Both the position numbers and the translations under genes were made by a program. Positions 35,087 to 44,779 of a DNA stretch of 64,000 nt are shown here, piece after piece. How positions within the stretch are numbered: position 1 is the stretch's first letter; the number at the start of each line of letters is the position of its first letter. Below the pieces are notes generated by a model. The model made no database searches. It worked only from the letters and a program-made list of their open reading frames with translations, and was not told where the DNA came from. The DNA comes from Phycisphaerae bacterium (GTDB lineage Bacteria > Planctomycetota > Phycisphaerae > UBA1845 > UTPLA1). The stretch covers positions 310,001-374,000 of the forward strand of contig DATEMU010000003.1 in NCBI GenBank assembly GCA_035275405.1, written 5' to 3'.

Positions 35087-35977
35087 ATGCCGCGACTTTC
35101 CAAATCTCTCAGTCAGCGGAAGATCCGACTCCTGGTCGGTCTGGCGCTGGCGGGCATTCTCTATTTTCAGTTTGAGTTGATGGAAGTGAACGAGGTCGTC
35201 TGGCGGCCCGGAACACCGGCCGTCATTGCGGCGGAGCGCGAGACGGCGGAGCCATTTGAGCGACGAATTCGCCGCGATCCGCTTTCGGCGTTGATTGAAG
35301 CTCGCGATCTGCACCGGCGACAGGTCAAGGATTATCAATGCACGCTCGTGAAGCAGGAGGCGCTGCCTTCGGGAATGAGCGAGGAGCAGGAGATCGACGT
35401 CAAGTTTCGACACGACCCGTACAGCGTCATGTTTCACTGGCGGCGCAATCCGGGCCTGGCGGATCGCGTGATCTACGTCAAGGATCGCTGGATCGACGAG
35501 GACGCCGAGAATCCTGACGAGCGCCAACTCGCCGTGTGCCAACCGGGAGCGGTCGCGCGGCTGCTCATCAAGAGCATCAAGCAGCCGATTCATGGGAAAC
35601 GGGCCCAACTTTCATCGCGGCGATACCTGGACGAATTTGGTTTCACGCGGGCGCTCGACCTGCTCATCAAATATTGCGAGCGGGCCCAGCAGGACGGCGT
35701 CCTTCGGCTGGAGTTTTGCGGGGAGAGTCGATTCGATGGGCGGCCGGTTTGGGTGATCCGACGATTTCTGCCCTATACGGGCGAGGGCGGGGCCTATCCC
35801 GACAAGCTGGCGGAGATCTTCATTGACAAGGAATATCGAATCCCGGTTGCCGTGTATTGCTTCTCGACGGACTACAAGGATCCGCAGCATCTCCTGGGCA
35901 AGTACGAATACCGCAACATCAAATTGGATTCCGGCCTGACGGAGGCGGACTTCGATCCCGTGACGTACGGGATGTAA
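35087..35977 (+). CDS. DUF1571 family protein, membrane-anchored or secreted
   Basis: The 296-residue protein starts with a basic stretch and one hydrophobic helix (LLVGLALAGILYFQFELM), then the DUF1571 domain: LIEARDLHRRQVKDYQCTLVKQE, EQEIDVKFRHDPYSVMFHW, RVIYVKDRWIDED, FGFTRALDLLIKYCERA, LRLEFCGESRFDGRPVWVIRR, AEIFIDKEYRIPVAVYCFS, and YEYRNIKLDSGLTEADF. The family is common in planctomycetes, and its layout (stretches like outer-membrane lipoprotein carriers such as LolA) suggests an envelope role, but no function is established. The ATG at 35087 has AAGGA upstream; the frame is open to 35039. Confidence 0.8.
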   Translation: MPRLSKSLSQRKIRLLVGLALAGILYFQFELMEVNEVVWRPGTPAVIAAERETAEPFERRIRRDPLSALIEARDLHRRQVKDYQCTLVKQEALPSGMSEEQEIDVKFRHDPYSVMFHWRRNPGLADRVIYVKDRWIDEDAENPDERQLAVCQPGAVARLLIKSIKQPIHGKRAQLSSRRYLDEFGFTRALDLLIKYCERAQQDGVLRLEFCGESRFDGRPVWVIRRFLPYTGEGGAYPDKLAEIFIDKEYRIPVAVYCFSTDYKDPQHLLGKYEYRNIKLDSGLTEADFDPVTYGM

Positions 35978-36039
35978 TCGGGCGGTTGCGATTTCCCTTA
36001 CTTAATGAGTCACTGACAAATGCTGTTGTGCGGTGCGCG

Positions 36040-36933
36040 CTATTGTCCCATCGCCGCGTAGGGGTTTTGCAGGGCGATGCGCGGCAGGAGCCAGGCGGCG
36101 GTACCCATGAAGAGCGTGACGAGCGCGACCAGGCCGATGCGCAACTTCGTTTCGGCGGAGAACCGGGCGAAGGGTCGATCGAGAAGCACCATCAGACGGA
36201 GTACGAGATTCACGAGCGCCACCGGCACGGCAGTCACGACGAACCAAGCGGCGCGGCGAAAGTTGGCAAGGCGGGCCTTGAGCGGGATTCGGGCGGCAGG
36301 TTCGACGGTTTGGGCCGGCGCGTCGTTCACCGGTTGAGGTTCGGCCGGCTGCTCCGACATCGCCGCGGGATGAAGATGTCCGGTCGTCGCGACCTCTTGA
36401 GTTGCGGGCGGTTCGCGATTCGACAGGTCGCCGGATGTGAGTTCATCGGTGATTTCGTCCAGGATCGCGCGAGGAATTGCGCCGGGTGTTTCCGAAGGCG
36501 ATGCGCCGGATCGGTCGGGAATTGGCTCGGCGGCGCTCGCTTCAAGTTCGCGGGCCTGCATCGGAGAAACCATTTCCGAAGCTTCGTCGAGTATGGCCGT
36601 GAGTTCGGCGGCGATGGCCTCCGTATTCTCGATGGCCTGGAGCGGGTCGGCGGCCCGCGGTTGAGTGTCTGACCGCGGCGGCAAGGAAGCATCGAAAGGG
36701 ACGTCGTCCGCCAGGGGGACTGCGACGGTCCAGGCCGGGTCATCGAGCAATTCGGCGGTCGAGACCGATTCAGCGATCCCATCGGGGGCGACTCCGGGCG
36801 TAGTGGAAGCGGGATCGTGGGACGCCGGTACGGGATCGTCGGCAATCTCGCCAACCAGCGACTCGGCTTGCTGAAGCAACTGCTCGACTTCTTCGTCGGT
36901 GATGGCCAGGGATGGAGGCTGGGGACTATCCAT
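36040..36933 (-). CDS. Acidic protein with C-terminal membrane hairpin, unknown function
   Basis: The 297-residue protein has an acidic, Pro/Ala-rich, probably disordered N-terminal two-thirds (ITDEEVEQLLQQAESL at the start), and two membrane segments in the last 80 residues (AAWFVVTAVPVALVNLVL and IGLVALVTLFMGTAAWLL). A basic stretch (RIPLKARLANFRRA) precedes the first. It resembles other tail-anchored planctomycete proteins with no known function. The gene converges with the DUF1571 gene and diverges from rsmE. Confidence 0.65.
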   Translation of the reverse strand: MDSPQPPSLAITDEEVEQLLQQAESLVGEIADDPVPASHDPASTTPGVAPDGIAESVSTAELLDDPAWTVAVPLADDVPFDASLPPRSDTQPRAADPLQAIENTEAIAAELTAILDEASEMVSPMQARELEASAAEPIPDRSGASPSETPGAIPRAILDEITDELTSGDLSNREPPATQEVATTGHLHPAAMSEQPAEPQPVNDAPAQTVEPAARIPLKARLANFRRAAWFVVTAVPVALVNLVLRLMVLLDRPFARFSAETKLRIGLVALVTLFMGTAAWLLPRIALQNPYAAMGQ

Positions 36934-37076
36934 AAACGGCGATGCCAGCGCGGAGACAGACGCCCGCGTAGACCTTTATCGGCCTTGGCGCGCCGGCCGC
37001 TAAATCCCGAGGTATGCGCTGGGAAGCCGGAGTCTTCCCCGTGGCGTTTGCCGGCGGACGGCTGGACAATGGTAGC

Positions 37077-37817
37077 ATGACGCCCCGACGCTTCCTGGTC
37101 GATGATCTCTCTCCGGCAGTCATTCGCGTCGTGGGCGAGCAGGCCCGCCACGCGTTGCGGTCGCTGCGGCTGACAGAGGGTGCGGAGGTTCATCTGTTCG
37201 ACGGCCGCGGGGGCGAGGCTGTGGCGCGGATCACCCGGCAGGGGACTGGAGAGTTCGAAGCGACCGTGACGGACCGAATGGAAACTCCCAAGCCAATCGG
37301 TCCGTCGCTCGTCTTGGCAGTGGCGATGCCAAAGGGGCCGCGCGGAGATTGGCTCGTGGAGAAGTGCGCGGAATTGGGCGTTTCGCGGCTCATCCCCTTG
37401 TCCTGTGCGCGGTCGCAAGTCGAGCCGGGCGAGGGCAAGCTCGACCGATGGCGGCGCAAGGCGGTCGAGGCGGCCAAGCAGTCGAGACAGTCGTCGGCGA
37501 TGATGGTGGAGCCGACGACGAGACTTGCGAAGCTGCTCGAATCGCATCGTCGGCCGACGCGTGTCTATTACGGAGCACCTTATCAATCAGCGCGGTCATT
37601 TGCCCAAGAGTTGCAGGCGGGCGACGGGAGCGCGGATGCTACCAGTCCGCTGCTGGTCATCATCGGCCCGGAGGGTGGACTGAGCGACGAGGAGTCCGGG
37701 GAGCTTGAAGCGGCAGGGGCGAAAGGTGTGACGCTATCACCCACGATCTTGCGGATCGAGACGGCAGCTGTTGCCTTCGCGGCAGTTTGGGCGTGCTGGG
37801 TTTCCACGCGTTCATAG
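37077..37817 (+). CDS. rsmE: 16S rRNA (uracil(1498)-N(3))-methyltransferase
   Basis: The 246-residue protein shows the RsmE pattern: RRFLVDDL at the start, RHALRSLRLTEGAEVHLFDG (PUA-like N-terminal domain), LAVAMPKGPRGDWLVEKCAELGV, RWRRKAVEAAKQSRQS, and the SPOUT knot with VIIGPEGGLSDEE and SPTILRIETAAVAF. It methylates U1498 of 16S rRNA with S-adenosylmethionine. The ATG at 37077 is chosen because the PUA-like domain begins there; the 21 upstream residues in frame do not fit. No neighbour is functionally linked. Confidence 0.92.
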   Translation: MTPRRFLVDDLSPAVIRVVGEQARHALRSLRLTEGAEVHLFDGRGGEAVARITRQGTGEFEATVTDRMETPKPIGPSLVLAVAMPKGPRGDWLVEKCAELGVSRLIPLSCARSQVEPGEGKLDRWRRKAVEAAKQSRQSSAMMVEPTTRLAKLLESHRRPTRVYYGAPYQSARSFAQELQAGDGSADATSPLLVIIGPEGGLSDEESGELEAAGAKGVTLSPTILRIETAAVAFAAVWACWVSTRS

Positions 37818-37864
37818 GCGATTCCGCCTAGATACTCAGGGCGGCGCCGGCCAATAGGCGTGCT

Positions 37865-37893
37865 TTGTCAGCCGACCGTAAACATGGTATATT
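37865..37893 (+). promoter_or_regulatory. Sigma-70-type promoter for the LOG gene cluster
   Basis: TTGTCA (37865-37870) and TATATT (37888-37893) are separated by exactly 17 bases. Transcription would begin near 37900, about 30-40 bases before the LOG gene, and probably reads through the phosphatase and DAHP synthase genes. Confidence 0.65.
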
Positions 37894-37937
37894 AGAGTGT
37901 TTGTTGTTTGTAGAAGACGTTAGAGAGGATGCTGAAA

Positions 37938-39005
37938 GTGTCGAATGAAACCACCCCGTTAACCACGGCCGAGCGGGCGGCCCGAGACGCGGCCATCGCT
38001 GAGTTTGTCGCCAAGTACGCTCCCGGACCCGACCACGAGTATTTTGAAAGCATGATCAAGACGGTCTGCCGGCTGTCGAAAGACGAGACCAGCCGGGCCG
38101 AGGTCAAGCTTGTCGATACCGCGCTGGCGGAGCTGCGTTACGCATTCAAGATCTTCGCCCCGTACGAAGACATTCCGAAGGTCTCCATCTTCGGCTCCAG
38201 CCGCACTCCCGAGGGACATCCCGACTATGAACAGGCGGTGAAATTCGCCGAGCGGATGCGCGAAAGCAACTGGATGGTGATTACCGGCGCGGGTGACGGG
38301 ATCATGAAAGCCGGACACGGCGGGGCCGGGGCGGATGCGAGCTTCGGCGTGGCGATCCGGCTGCCATTCGAGCAGCGGACCAACACCATCATTGCGGATG
38401 ACAAGAAGCTCATCAATTTCAAGTATTTCTTTACCCGCAAGCTCATGTTCACCAAAGAGGCCAAGGCCGTCGCGCTGTTCCCCGGAGGGTTCGGCACGCA
38501 GGACGAAGGCTTTGAGGTACTCACCCTTATTCAGACCGGCAAGACGCACCTCGTTCCCGTCGTCCTGGTCGATGCGCCGGGCGGGACGTATTGGCAGCAC
38601 TGGCGGACCTATGTGAAAGCCGAACTGCTGCGGACCGGCATGATCAGCGAAGAGGATATGAACCTGATCAAAGTGACGGACGACGTCGAGGCAGCCGTGC
38701 AGGATATTCTGACGTTTTATCGCCGCTTTCATTCGTACCGCTATGTGAAGGACAAGCTGGTGATCCGTCTGAACGAGGAACTACCGATCACGGCCATCAC
38801 CCATATCCAGGAGCAATTCGCGGACATCTGCGAAGAGGGCGCCATTGAGTCGATGCGGGCGCTGCCGGAAGAAGGCGACGAGTGGCCGGACAAGCCGCGC
38901 CTGGTCATGCGGTTTAATCGGCGCTCGCACGGGCGGCTTCGCCAGATGATCGATTACATCAACACGGCGGGGGTTCCCTCACCGATCGCGGCCGGTCGCG
39001 CGTAA
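37938..39005 (+). CDS. LOG family (TIGR00730-like) nucleotide-binding protein
   Basis: The protein, about 355 residues, has FGSSRTPEGHPDYEQAVKFAERM, MVITGAGDGIMKAGHGGAG (nucleotide loop), and PGGFGTQDEGFEVLTLIQTGK, the PGGxGTxxE signature of the LOG family. The family includes the cytokinin-activating riboside phosphohydrolases and bacterial PpnN nucleotidases, which split nucleoside 5'-monophosphates to base and ribose phosphate. It has N- and C-terminal extensions beyond the minimal LOG domain, as in PpnN. The start at the GTG (37938) is preferred because GAGAGG lies nine bases before it; the ATG at 37929 directly abuts that site. It is followed after five bases by a phosphatase gene. Confidence 0.82.
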   Translation: MSNETTPLTTAERAARDAAIAEFVAKYAPGPDHEYFESMIKTVCRLSKDETSRAEVKLVDTALAELRYAFKIFAPYEDIPKVSIFGSSRTPEGHPDYEQAVKFAERMRESNWMVITGAGDGIMKAGHGGAGADASFGVAIRLPFEQRTNTIIADDKKLINFKYFFTRKLMFTKEAKAVALFPGGFGTQDEGFEVLTLIQTGKTHLVPVVLVDAPGGTYWQHWRTYVKAELLRTGMISEEDMNLIKVTDDVEAAVQDILTFYRRFHSYRYVKDKLVIRLNEELPITAITHIQEQFADICEEGAIESMRALPEEGDEWPDKPRLVMRFNRRSHGRLRQMIDYINTAGVPSPIAAGRA

Positions 39006-39010
39006 GCACC

Positions 39011-39604
39011 ATGGTTCGATCAATTCTATTGATGCTTGCGCTGGCGGCGCCACCGGTTGCGGCGATCGTCGGCGCGGAGGTCCGCGAGCGCCAGCGTTAC
39101 CCGCGGCGGTTCGCGGAAGTGGTTCCCAACGAAGTCTACCGCGGCGGATTTCCAAGCGTCGATGACATCGTTCATCTGAAGGAAGACAAATCGATTCGTA
39201 CGATCGTCAATCTTACGGGGCCGACGGATCGGCCGGAAGAACGAGAGATGCTCGCGAAAGTCGAAAGCCTTGGGATTCACCTTCTGCGCTTTCCCATGCC
39301 CGGCGACGGGCGCGGGGATTTCGCGATGCTGGAGCAGGCGGCGGTGGCCATTGCGGATCAGGGGAATCGCCCGATTTTTTTTCACTGCGCCGCGGGCAAG
39401 CAGCGGTCGAACGCGGCGTGGGCGGCTTATCGGATGAAATTCTGCGGCTGGTCCGTCGAAGAAGCGCTCGCGGAATTGGAGCGCGACTATGATCTCGATC
39501 GTAACGCGGAGCGCGCCCTGTGCGATCATCTGCGGGACTACCAGCGCTGGCGGTTCGAGTATCGACCCCAACCGACCACGGCGGCAACGAGGGAAGGACG
39601 TTAG
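39011..39604 (+). CDS. Exported dual-specificity/tyrosine phosphatase-like protein
   Basis: The 197-residue product has a hydrophobic N-terminus (ILLMLALAAPPVAAIVGA), either a signal peptide or an anchor, then a cysteine-phosphatase domain: VYRGGFPSVDDIVHL, IRTIVNLTG, and the P-loop HCAAGKQRS (Cys126, Arg132), matching CX5R. The aspartate acid may be in the PMPGDGRGD loop. It is the small, tyrosine-phosphatase-like type found near cell-envelope genes. It lies five bases after the LOG gene and three before the DAHP synthase gene, so the three are one operon; the substrate is not known. Confidence 0.8.
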   Translation: MVRSILLMLALAAPPVAAIVGAEVRERQRYPRRFAEVVPNEVYRGGFPSVDDIVHLKEDKSIRTIVNLTGPTDRPEEREMLAKVESLGIHLLRFPMPGDGRGDFAMLEQAAVAIADQGNRPIFFHCAAGKQRSNAAWAAYRMKFCGWSVEEALAELERDYDLDRNAERALCDHLRDYQRWRFEYRPQPTTAATREGR

Positions 39605-39607
39605 CTC

Positions 39608-40621
39608 ATGCTCATCCTGATGAAACAAGGCGCGACGGCGGAGCAGATCGCGGCCGTCTGCCGGCGCATCCGCGAGATCGGTTTTGCGCCCCACGAAATC
39701 CCCGGCACGATCCGTACGGCCATCGGCATCACCGGTAACCAGGGGGCGGTCTCACCGGAGAATTTTCAGGACCTGGCGGGCGTCGCGGAATGCGTACCGG
39801 TTTCCAAGCCGTACAAGCTGGTCAGCCGCGAGGTGAAGCCGGAGCAGACGATCGTGGACGTGCGCGGCGTCAAGGTCGGCGACGGAACGCTGGCGATGAT
39901 GGCGGGCCCGTGTTCGGTCGAGTCGCGCGCGCAGACGATGAAGACGGCCGAGGCCGTGTCGGCGAGCGGGGCCAAATTCTTCCGCGGCGGGGCGTTCAAG
40001 CCGCGGACGTCGCCGTACGCGTTCCAGGGACTGAAGGAAGAGGGGCTTCAGATTCTGGGAGAAGTGAAAAGGTCCTTTGATCTGCGGATCGTGACGGAAG
40101 TCAAGGACGTCGAGAGCCTGGAGGCCGTCGCCGAGGTGGCGGACGTGCTGCAAGTCGGGGCGCGGAACATGCAGAACTTCTCGCTCCTGGAGGCCGTCGG
40201 CCGCCTGCGCCGCCCGGTGCTTCTGAAGCGCGGAATCAGCGCGACGATCCAGGAACTGTTCATGGCGGCGGAGTACATTCTGTCGCTGGGCAATTACGAG
40301 GTAATCCTGTGCGAGCGCGGCATTCGCACATTTGAGACGATGACACGAAACACGTTTGACCTTTCCGCCGTCGTCATGATCAAACGGCACTCGCACCTGC
40401 CGGTGATCGCCGATCCGTCGCACGGCGTCGGGATCAGTTGGGCCGTCGCGCCGCTGGCCCGCGCGGCGGTCGTCGCGGGCGCCGACGGGGTGATGGTCGA
40501 AACGCATCCGGAGCCGAGCAAAGCGCTGTCGGACGGGCAGCAGGCGCTGACGCTGGAGGCGTACGGGCGCTTGGCTACGGAACTGGCGGATTTGGCCAGA
40601 TGGACGGCAAGTCATCGCTGA
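39608..40621 (+). CDS. aroF: 3-deoxy-7-phosphoheptulonate synthase (DAHP synthase)
   Basis: The 337-residue protein has an N-terminal ferredoxin-like regulatory part (MLILMKQGATAEQIAAVC, the ACT-like domain of type-I-beta enzymes) and then the barrel: MMAGPCSVESRAQTMKTAEAV, GAKFFRGGAFKPRTSPYAFQG, IVTEVKDVE, QVGARNMQNFSLLEA, PVLLKRGISAT, ILCERGIRTFE, VIADPSHGVG. It condenses PEP and erythrose 4-phosphate, the first shikimate step. The length and the N-terminal domain place it in the class known from Thermotoga, where tyrosine or phenylalanine inhibits. Its ATG lies three bases after the phosphatase stop; GGAAGGAC precedes it. Confidence 0.94.
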   Translation: MLILMKQGATAEQIAAVCRRIREIGFAPHEIPGTIRTAIGITGNQGAVSPENFQDLAGVAECVPVSKPYKLVSREVKPEQTIVDVRGVKVGDGTLAMMAGPCSVESRAQTMKTAEAVSASGAKFFRGGAFKPRTSPYAFQGLKEEGLQILGEVKRSFDLRIVTEVKDVESLEAVAEVADVLQVGARNMQNFSLLEAVGRLRRPVLLKRGISATIQELFMAAEYILSLGNYEVILCERGIRTFETMTRNTFDLSAVVMIKRHSHLPVIADPSHGVGISWAVAPLARAAVVAGADGVMVETHPEPSKALSDGQQALTLEAYGRLATELADLARWTASHR

Positions 40622-40676
40622 CGCGGGCCCGCATGGCCGCTATGATCCGGGCAGCTTCGCAAGCATGGCCCAGTAG

Positions 40677-42563
40677 GTGTCCGCTATTCCATCTCCGACA
40701 AGCAGCATTTCCCTGAACCATGAAACCGCTCCGTCGCGCCGCGCGTTTGGCGTCTTTGCGGCAGTTTGGCTGGCGGGGACGGGCTTCGCGCTGGTCGGCG
40801 GTCCGCACCTGGCGGAGCACGAGGTGATCGTCGCGCAGTCCGCGCGCCAGATGATTGCGTCGGGCGATTGGCTTATTCCCCGCTACCTGGATACTCCGTT
40901 TCTGGTGAAGCCGCCGCTCGCTGCGTGGCTGGTGGCGGGGGTGTCCCTGGTGACGCCACGCTCCAACGATACCGCTCAGCCGGTCACGGATTTCGCGGCA
41001 CGATTTCCATCGGCCGTCGCGGTGGTGCTGACGATTCTCCTGGTCTGGCGTTTGGCCGGGAGCATGTTCGACACCCGTATCGCGGCAATTTCGGCAGTCG
41101 TTTGCGCAAGCAGCCTGGGGATGCTTCTGTTCGCGGTCAATGCGACGGCGGAGGCGCTCTTGACGCTGTTTTGTACGTGGGCGTTTGCGGAGTTCTGGTG
41201 GGCCCAAACGAAACCCGAGCGCCGGACGATGCACCTCGCCCGGTTCTATATCGCGCTGGGACTGGGGATGCTCGCCAAGGGTCCGATGCCGATGATGGTG
41301 GTCGTCGTGCCGCTGGCGGCGTGGTGGTTCGGGCATCGCGGAATTCGAAGACTGACAACGCTCGACCCAGGTCGTATGGCACGTATCGTTCGCTCGACGT
41401 TGTTTAGCGCCGGGCTGAGACTCAAAGAGGCGCTGACGACAACCGGGCTGTGGTGGGGATTTCCCTTGTTCGCGGCGATGTTCGTGCCATGGATGGTCCT
41501 GGTGGCGCGACGGGAGCCTTACGCCTGGGCCTTGTGGGATTACGAGTTCCTGGACCGGGCCAAGGGCGACTATCCCGGATGCCATTGGGGCGATTTTCTC
41601 TATTACCTTCCGCTTTTGTTCGGGCTCTTGCTGCCGTGGTGCCTTTCGCTGCCCGAGGCGCTGGCCAGCCCTTTCTTGCGAGTCTATCGACGACAGCTTC
41701 GTCCGCTGACCTACGCATGGTGCTGGGCAGTTGCCGCGCTCGCGCTGCTTTCCATCATGAGTTTCAAGAAACCGTATTACATATTGCCGGCCGTGCCGGG
41801 TTGCGCCATTCTGCTCGGGCCCGTTCTGGATCGCCTTTTTTTTCGAAGCGATGTCTCCGCGCGGCTTGCCAAGGCGACCGTCGGTGTGATCGTCGCCATC
41901 CTGACGACGATCGCCGTGGTCATGTGGTTTGTCGGGCGCCGGATGTATCCCGAGGAATGGCATGGGATTCTGGCCTGGGGGACGCCGCTGTTTGCGGTGC
42001 TCGCCATCGGGGGGATGGCGATGGCAGGATGGTTGTATGTGCGTGGGCGGCGCTGGCCAAGCCTGACCGCCGTGGCGATGTCCGGCCTCGTGACGTTCGG
42101 GGGGGTGTGGTGCGTCATTGGGCCGTCGGCGGGAAATATTGATGCGCCCCACCGGCTGGTGGAGGAAATGGCCAAGGCGCGCGTGCCGGACGACGTCGCG
42201 GTTTATTGGGCCAGCAATCGCCCGGACGGTCGCGTGACGTTTTACTGGAATCGAGGCCTGCGTCAGGTGGTGGATCCTTACAAACTGATGGCGGAGCGGA
42301 GCAAATCTGCCAGCGGGTTTGAACTACGGCTGGAGGTCGCCGGCCGAATCTGCGAATTGCTGGACGGGCCCGGCATCGTTTACATGGTGTTGCAACTCGA
42401 GGACTTCGCCAGCCTCCAATCGCATTTCGATCCCAGGGCAAGAGAACTTTGCGTCGTCGATCGCGGGAACAGGGGTCGGGACAAAGACGACTGGGTCGTT
42501 ATCACCAATCAAGGTGTCGGCAGCGAGGCGACCGGCGTCCGCCTGCACGCATATAAACACTAG
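40677..42563 (+). CDS. Multi-spanning glycosyltransferase, ArnT/GT39-like
   Basis: The 628-residue protein has about a dozen membrane helices. The first loop has AEHEVIVAQSARQMIASGDWLIPRYL, then FLVKPPLAAWLVAG, the pattern of ArnT/PMT-type GT-C transferases (acidic pair after helix one, TGDW-like and KPPL). PYAWALWDYEFLDRA and YYILPAVPG are other typical loops. Such enzymes transfer a sugar from an undecaprenyl-phosphate donor to lipid A or protein; the acceptor is unknown here. The start is a GTG at 40677, 55 bases after the DAHP synthase stop on the same strand. The C-terminal ~110 residues form an extracytoplasmic domain with no recognised motif. Confidence 0.8.
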   Translation: MSAIPSPTSSISLNHETAPSRRAFGVFAAVWLAGTGFALVGGPHLAEHEVIVAQSARQMIASGDWLIPRYLDTPFLVKPPLAAWLVAGVSLVTPRSNDTAQPVTDFAARFPSAVAVVLTILLVWRLAGSMFDTRIAAISAVVCASSLGMLLFAVNATAEALLTLFCTWAFAEFWWAQTKPERRTMHLARFYIALGLGMLAKGPMPMMVVVVPLAAWWFGHRGIRRLTTLDPGRMARIVRSTLFSAGLRLKEALTTTGLWWGFPLFAAMFVPWMVLVARREPYAWALWDYEFLDRAKGDYPGCHWGDFLYYLPLLFGLLLPWCLSLPEALASPFLRVYRRQLRPLTYAWCWAVAALALLSIMSFKKPYYILPAVPGCAILLGPVLDRLFFRSDVSARLAKATVGVIVAILTTIAVVMWFVGRRMYPEEWHGILAWGTPLFAVLAIGGMAMAGWLYVRGRRWPSLTAVAMSGLVTFGGVWCVIGPSAGNIDAPHRLVEEMAKARVPDDVAVYWASNRPDGRVTFYWNRGLRQVVDPYKLMAERSKSASGFELRLEVAGRICELLDGPGIVYMVLQLEDFASLQSHFDPRARELCVVDRGNRGRDKDDWVVITNQGVGSEATGVRLHAYKH

Positions 42564-42608
42564 CGCAGTAAACAGTTAAGAGAAGCCATCTGGACAACCG
42601 GATGGAAC

Positions 42609-42650
42609 TTGACGCGGAGTTATGCTAAGCATACTATGTATTACATAGTA
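42609..42650 (+). promoter_or_regulatory. PadR promoter with overlapping palindromic operator
   Basis: TTGACG (42609-42614), a 17-base spacer and TACTAT (42632-42637) form a promoter. A perfect palindrome, TACTATGTA-T-TACATAGTA (42632-42650), covers the -10 and the start site. A PadR dimer binding here would shut off its own transcription; the gene starts 14 bases later. Confidence 0.75.
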
Positions 42651-42663
42651 CAGGAGATTGGCC

Positions 42664-43023
42664 ATGCAGATCGAACGTGAACTCTTGAAGGGCGTGCTGC
42701 CCCTCGCGGTGCTCAAGCTTCTCAAGCGCCGGAGCATGTACGGCTACGAATTGGTGACGGAAGTGACCAAGCGATCGGACGGTGTGCTCAAACTGGGGCA
42801 GAGCACGCTGTACCCGCTACTTTACAACCTCGAAGCGCAGGGCCTCGTCGAGAGCGAATGGACAAGTTCTGAGAGCGGCCGCGATCGGAAGTATTACAAA
42901 TTGACGGACAAGGGTGCGCAGCGGCTGGAGCGCGACCTGACGCAGTGGGAAGCGCTGGTGCGGGGGATGGGACAACTGGTGTTGGGGGGTACACAGGCGC
43001 AAAAGGCTTGGCGACTGGCATGA
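42664..43023 (+). CDS. PadR family transcriptional regulator
   Basis: The 119-residue protein has a winged helix of PadR type: ERELLKGVLPLAVLKLLKRRSMYGYELVTEVTKRSD, LKLGQSTLYPLLYNLEAQGLV, and DRKYYKLTDKGAQRLERD, then a C-terminal dimerisation helix. PadR proteins repress their own operon and respond to small ligands. AGGAG lies ahead of the ATG. A palindrome overlaps the promoter just upstream. Its stop codon overlaps the start of the next gene (ATGA), so the two are translationally coupled, and the membrane protein is the likely regulated partner. Confidence 0.9.
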   Translation: MQIERELLKGVLPLAVLKLLKRRSMYGYELVTEVTKRSDGVLKLGQSTLYPLLYNLEAQGLVESEWTSSESGRDRKYYKLTDKGAQRLERDLTQWEALVRGMGQLVLGGTQAQKAWRLA

Positions 43024-44762
43024 GCGCGGCTCCATCAATTCGTGACGATGCCTCCACCTCAGCGCTGCCCGAAGCACTGAAGGACCTGGTTCGCCGCGTC
43101 GTCCGCAAGGCGCGGCTGTGGCCGTCGGAACAGCGCGAGTTGAAGGCCGAACTGGAGAGCCATTTTCGCGAGGGGCTGATCGAATTGACGAAGGACGGCG
43201 TTTCATTGGAACAATCGATCGGAATCCTCTGCGAGGATTTCGGAGACCCGGACCTGGCGGCGAGACTCATTCACCGCAGCAAGAAGAGAGGAAGACCCAT
43301 GATCTGGAAAATAATAACGTCGACGGCGCTGGTTTTGCTGGTGATCGCGGCGGCGGGCGGCGGGTATTTGGCCTATGTCTCGCTGGGCTCGCCGACGCCC
43401 ACGGTGGACTACATCGCGAAGATCAACGAACCGACGCAGCGGACACCGGAAGGCGATCGGGCCTGGCCGATCCTCCGCGAAGCGCTCCTTCAATTCCGAC
43501 CGCTTCCGAAGGAATTGGAAGCGACGCCGAAGAGTTTGCCGCGGCCGGGTGATGAAAAGTGGCCTGTGGCCCTGGCCTGGGTGGAAGCGAACCGCGTCAT
43601 ACTCCCGCGCCTCGAAGAGGCGGGAACCAAGCCGACGTGGGGCTTTCTCTACGATCATGAGCAGACCATTGAGTTCATGCGCCAGCGGGCGTTGAGGGGC
43701 GGCGAGCCCTTTGAAGAACCGAGCGAAACCGTCGATCCTCTGGTCCCGCCGACGCTCTCGGTGCTCCTGCCGAATCTCTCGGAAGAACGAAATGTCGCGC
43801 GTTTCCTGATACTGGATGCTCGAGACCGAATGACAAGGGGCGAATTCGCCGAGGCGTGGCGTTCGCTGGATATCGCGCACCGGCTGGGCGCGTTGCTTTT
43901 GTCGGGACAGACCATCATCGAGCAACTGGTCGGGACGGCGATGATTTCGATGTCGACAAACGAAGCGCGCCAAATGTTGCATGGAACGGCAGATGCCCTG
44001 ACGCCGGAGCAGTTGGCTCTCGTCAAGGCGAGTCATCTCCTGACCATGCCGATCTGCACGCTGAAGGGCGATTTCCGGTCGGAGCTGTTCTTCTTTAACG
44101 ACGTGGTGCAATACACGTTCACCGACGACGGAAGCGGAAACGGCCGCCTCATTCCCAGCCAATTCGCCAAGGTTTCGGCCTATGGAAACTCCTCGCCAGG
44201 AACAGATGAAACGGGCTTCATGAACGACGCCGCACTGGTGGCGATGTCCGCGATCCACGCGGATCGGCGCGAAACGGTCGCCAAATACCACGAGATCTTC
44301 GACAAGATGGAGGAGCTGTATTCCCTGCCGCTGTACGACCCGCGGCGGGCGGGCGCCGATCGCGTGCTGGATGGCGTGAAGAGCGACGGGCCGACGGGGC
44401 AGCGTTTCGCGCTGATCAACACGATGTTGCCGATCCTGTCGCGGGCGAATCAGCTCATTCGCGAAGCGACGATGAACGAACTGGCGACGCGGACGCTCGT
44501 GGCGATCCTGCGTTACCGGCTGGAGCGCGGGGCGCTGCCGCAGCGGCTGGCCGAATTGTCGCCGGACTACCTGGCGGCCGTGCCCGTCGATGAGTACAGC
44601 GGGATGCACCTGAAATACGCGGTGGATGGCGGCCGCTTCACGCTTTACAGCGTCGGCAACAATTTGGAGGATGACGGCGGCTCATCCGAGAAGGTCAAGA
44701 ATGGAGCGTATTTCGGCCGAGAGGGCCCGGCGGATATCGTGTACTGGCCGCCGGCCGATTGA
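43020..44762 (+). CDS. Membrane protein with N-terminal HAAS-like domain, coupled to PadR
   Basis: The 580-residue protein begins with a cytoplasmic helical segment ([36 protein letters not shown]) like the short domain that follows PadR genes in many bacteria. One membrane helix follows ([23 protein letters not shown]), then a large exported part of about 450 residues without recognised catalytic motifs ([98 protein letters not shown]). Its ATG overlaps the padR stop. Intrinsic terminator at 44780-44812 ends the operon. The exported part is a family of planctomycete proteins of unknown role. Confidence 0.75.
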   Translation: MSAAPSIRDDASTSALPEALKDLVRRVVRKARLWPSEQRELKAELESHFREGLIELTKDGVSLEQSIGILCEDFGDPDLAARLIHRSKKRGRPMIWKIITSTALVLLVIAAAGGGYLAYVSLGSPTPTVDYIAKINEPTQRTPEGDRAWPILREALLQFRPLPKELEATPKSLPRPGDEKWPVALAWVEANRVILPRLEEAGTKPTWGFLYDHEQTIEFMRQRALRGGEPFEEPSETVDPLVPPTLSVLLPNLSEERNVARFLILDARDRMTRGEFAEAWRSLDIAHRLGALLLSGQTIIEQLVGTAMISMSTNEARQMLHGTADALTPEQLALVKASHLLTMPICTLKGDFRSELFFFNDVVQYTFTDDGSGNGRLIPSQFAKVSAYGNSSPGTDETGFMNDAALVAMSAIHADRRETVAKYHEIFDKMEELYSLPLYDPRRAGADRVLDGVKSDGPTGQRFALINTMLPILSRANQLIREATMNELATRTLVAILRYRLERGALPQRLAELSPDYLAAVPVDEYSGMHLKYAVDGGRFTLYSVGNNLEDDGGSSEKVKNGAYFGREGPADIVYWPPAD

Positions 44763-44779
44763 GGACGCTCTGTAAGAAA

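Noticed and set aside
36327..37586. A 419-residue minus-strand frame over rsmE
   Set aside because: It overlaps both rsmE and the acidic membrane protein in other frames and has no family signature.
40575..42152. A 525-residue minus-strand frame rich in Arg, His and Gln
   Set aside because: Antisense to the GT39-like gene; composition is typical of reverse-strand shadows.
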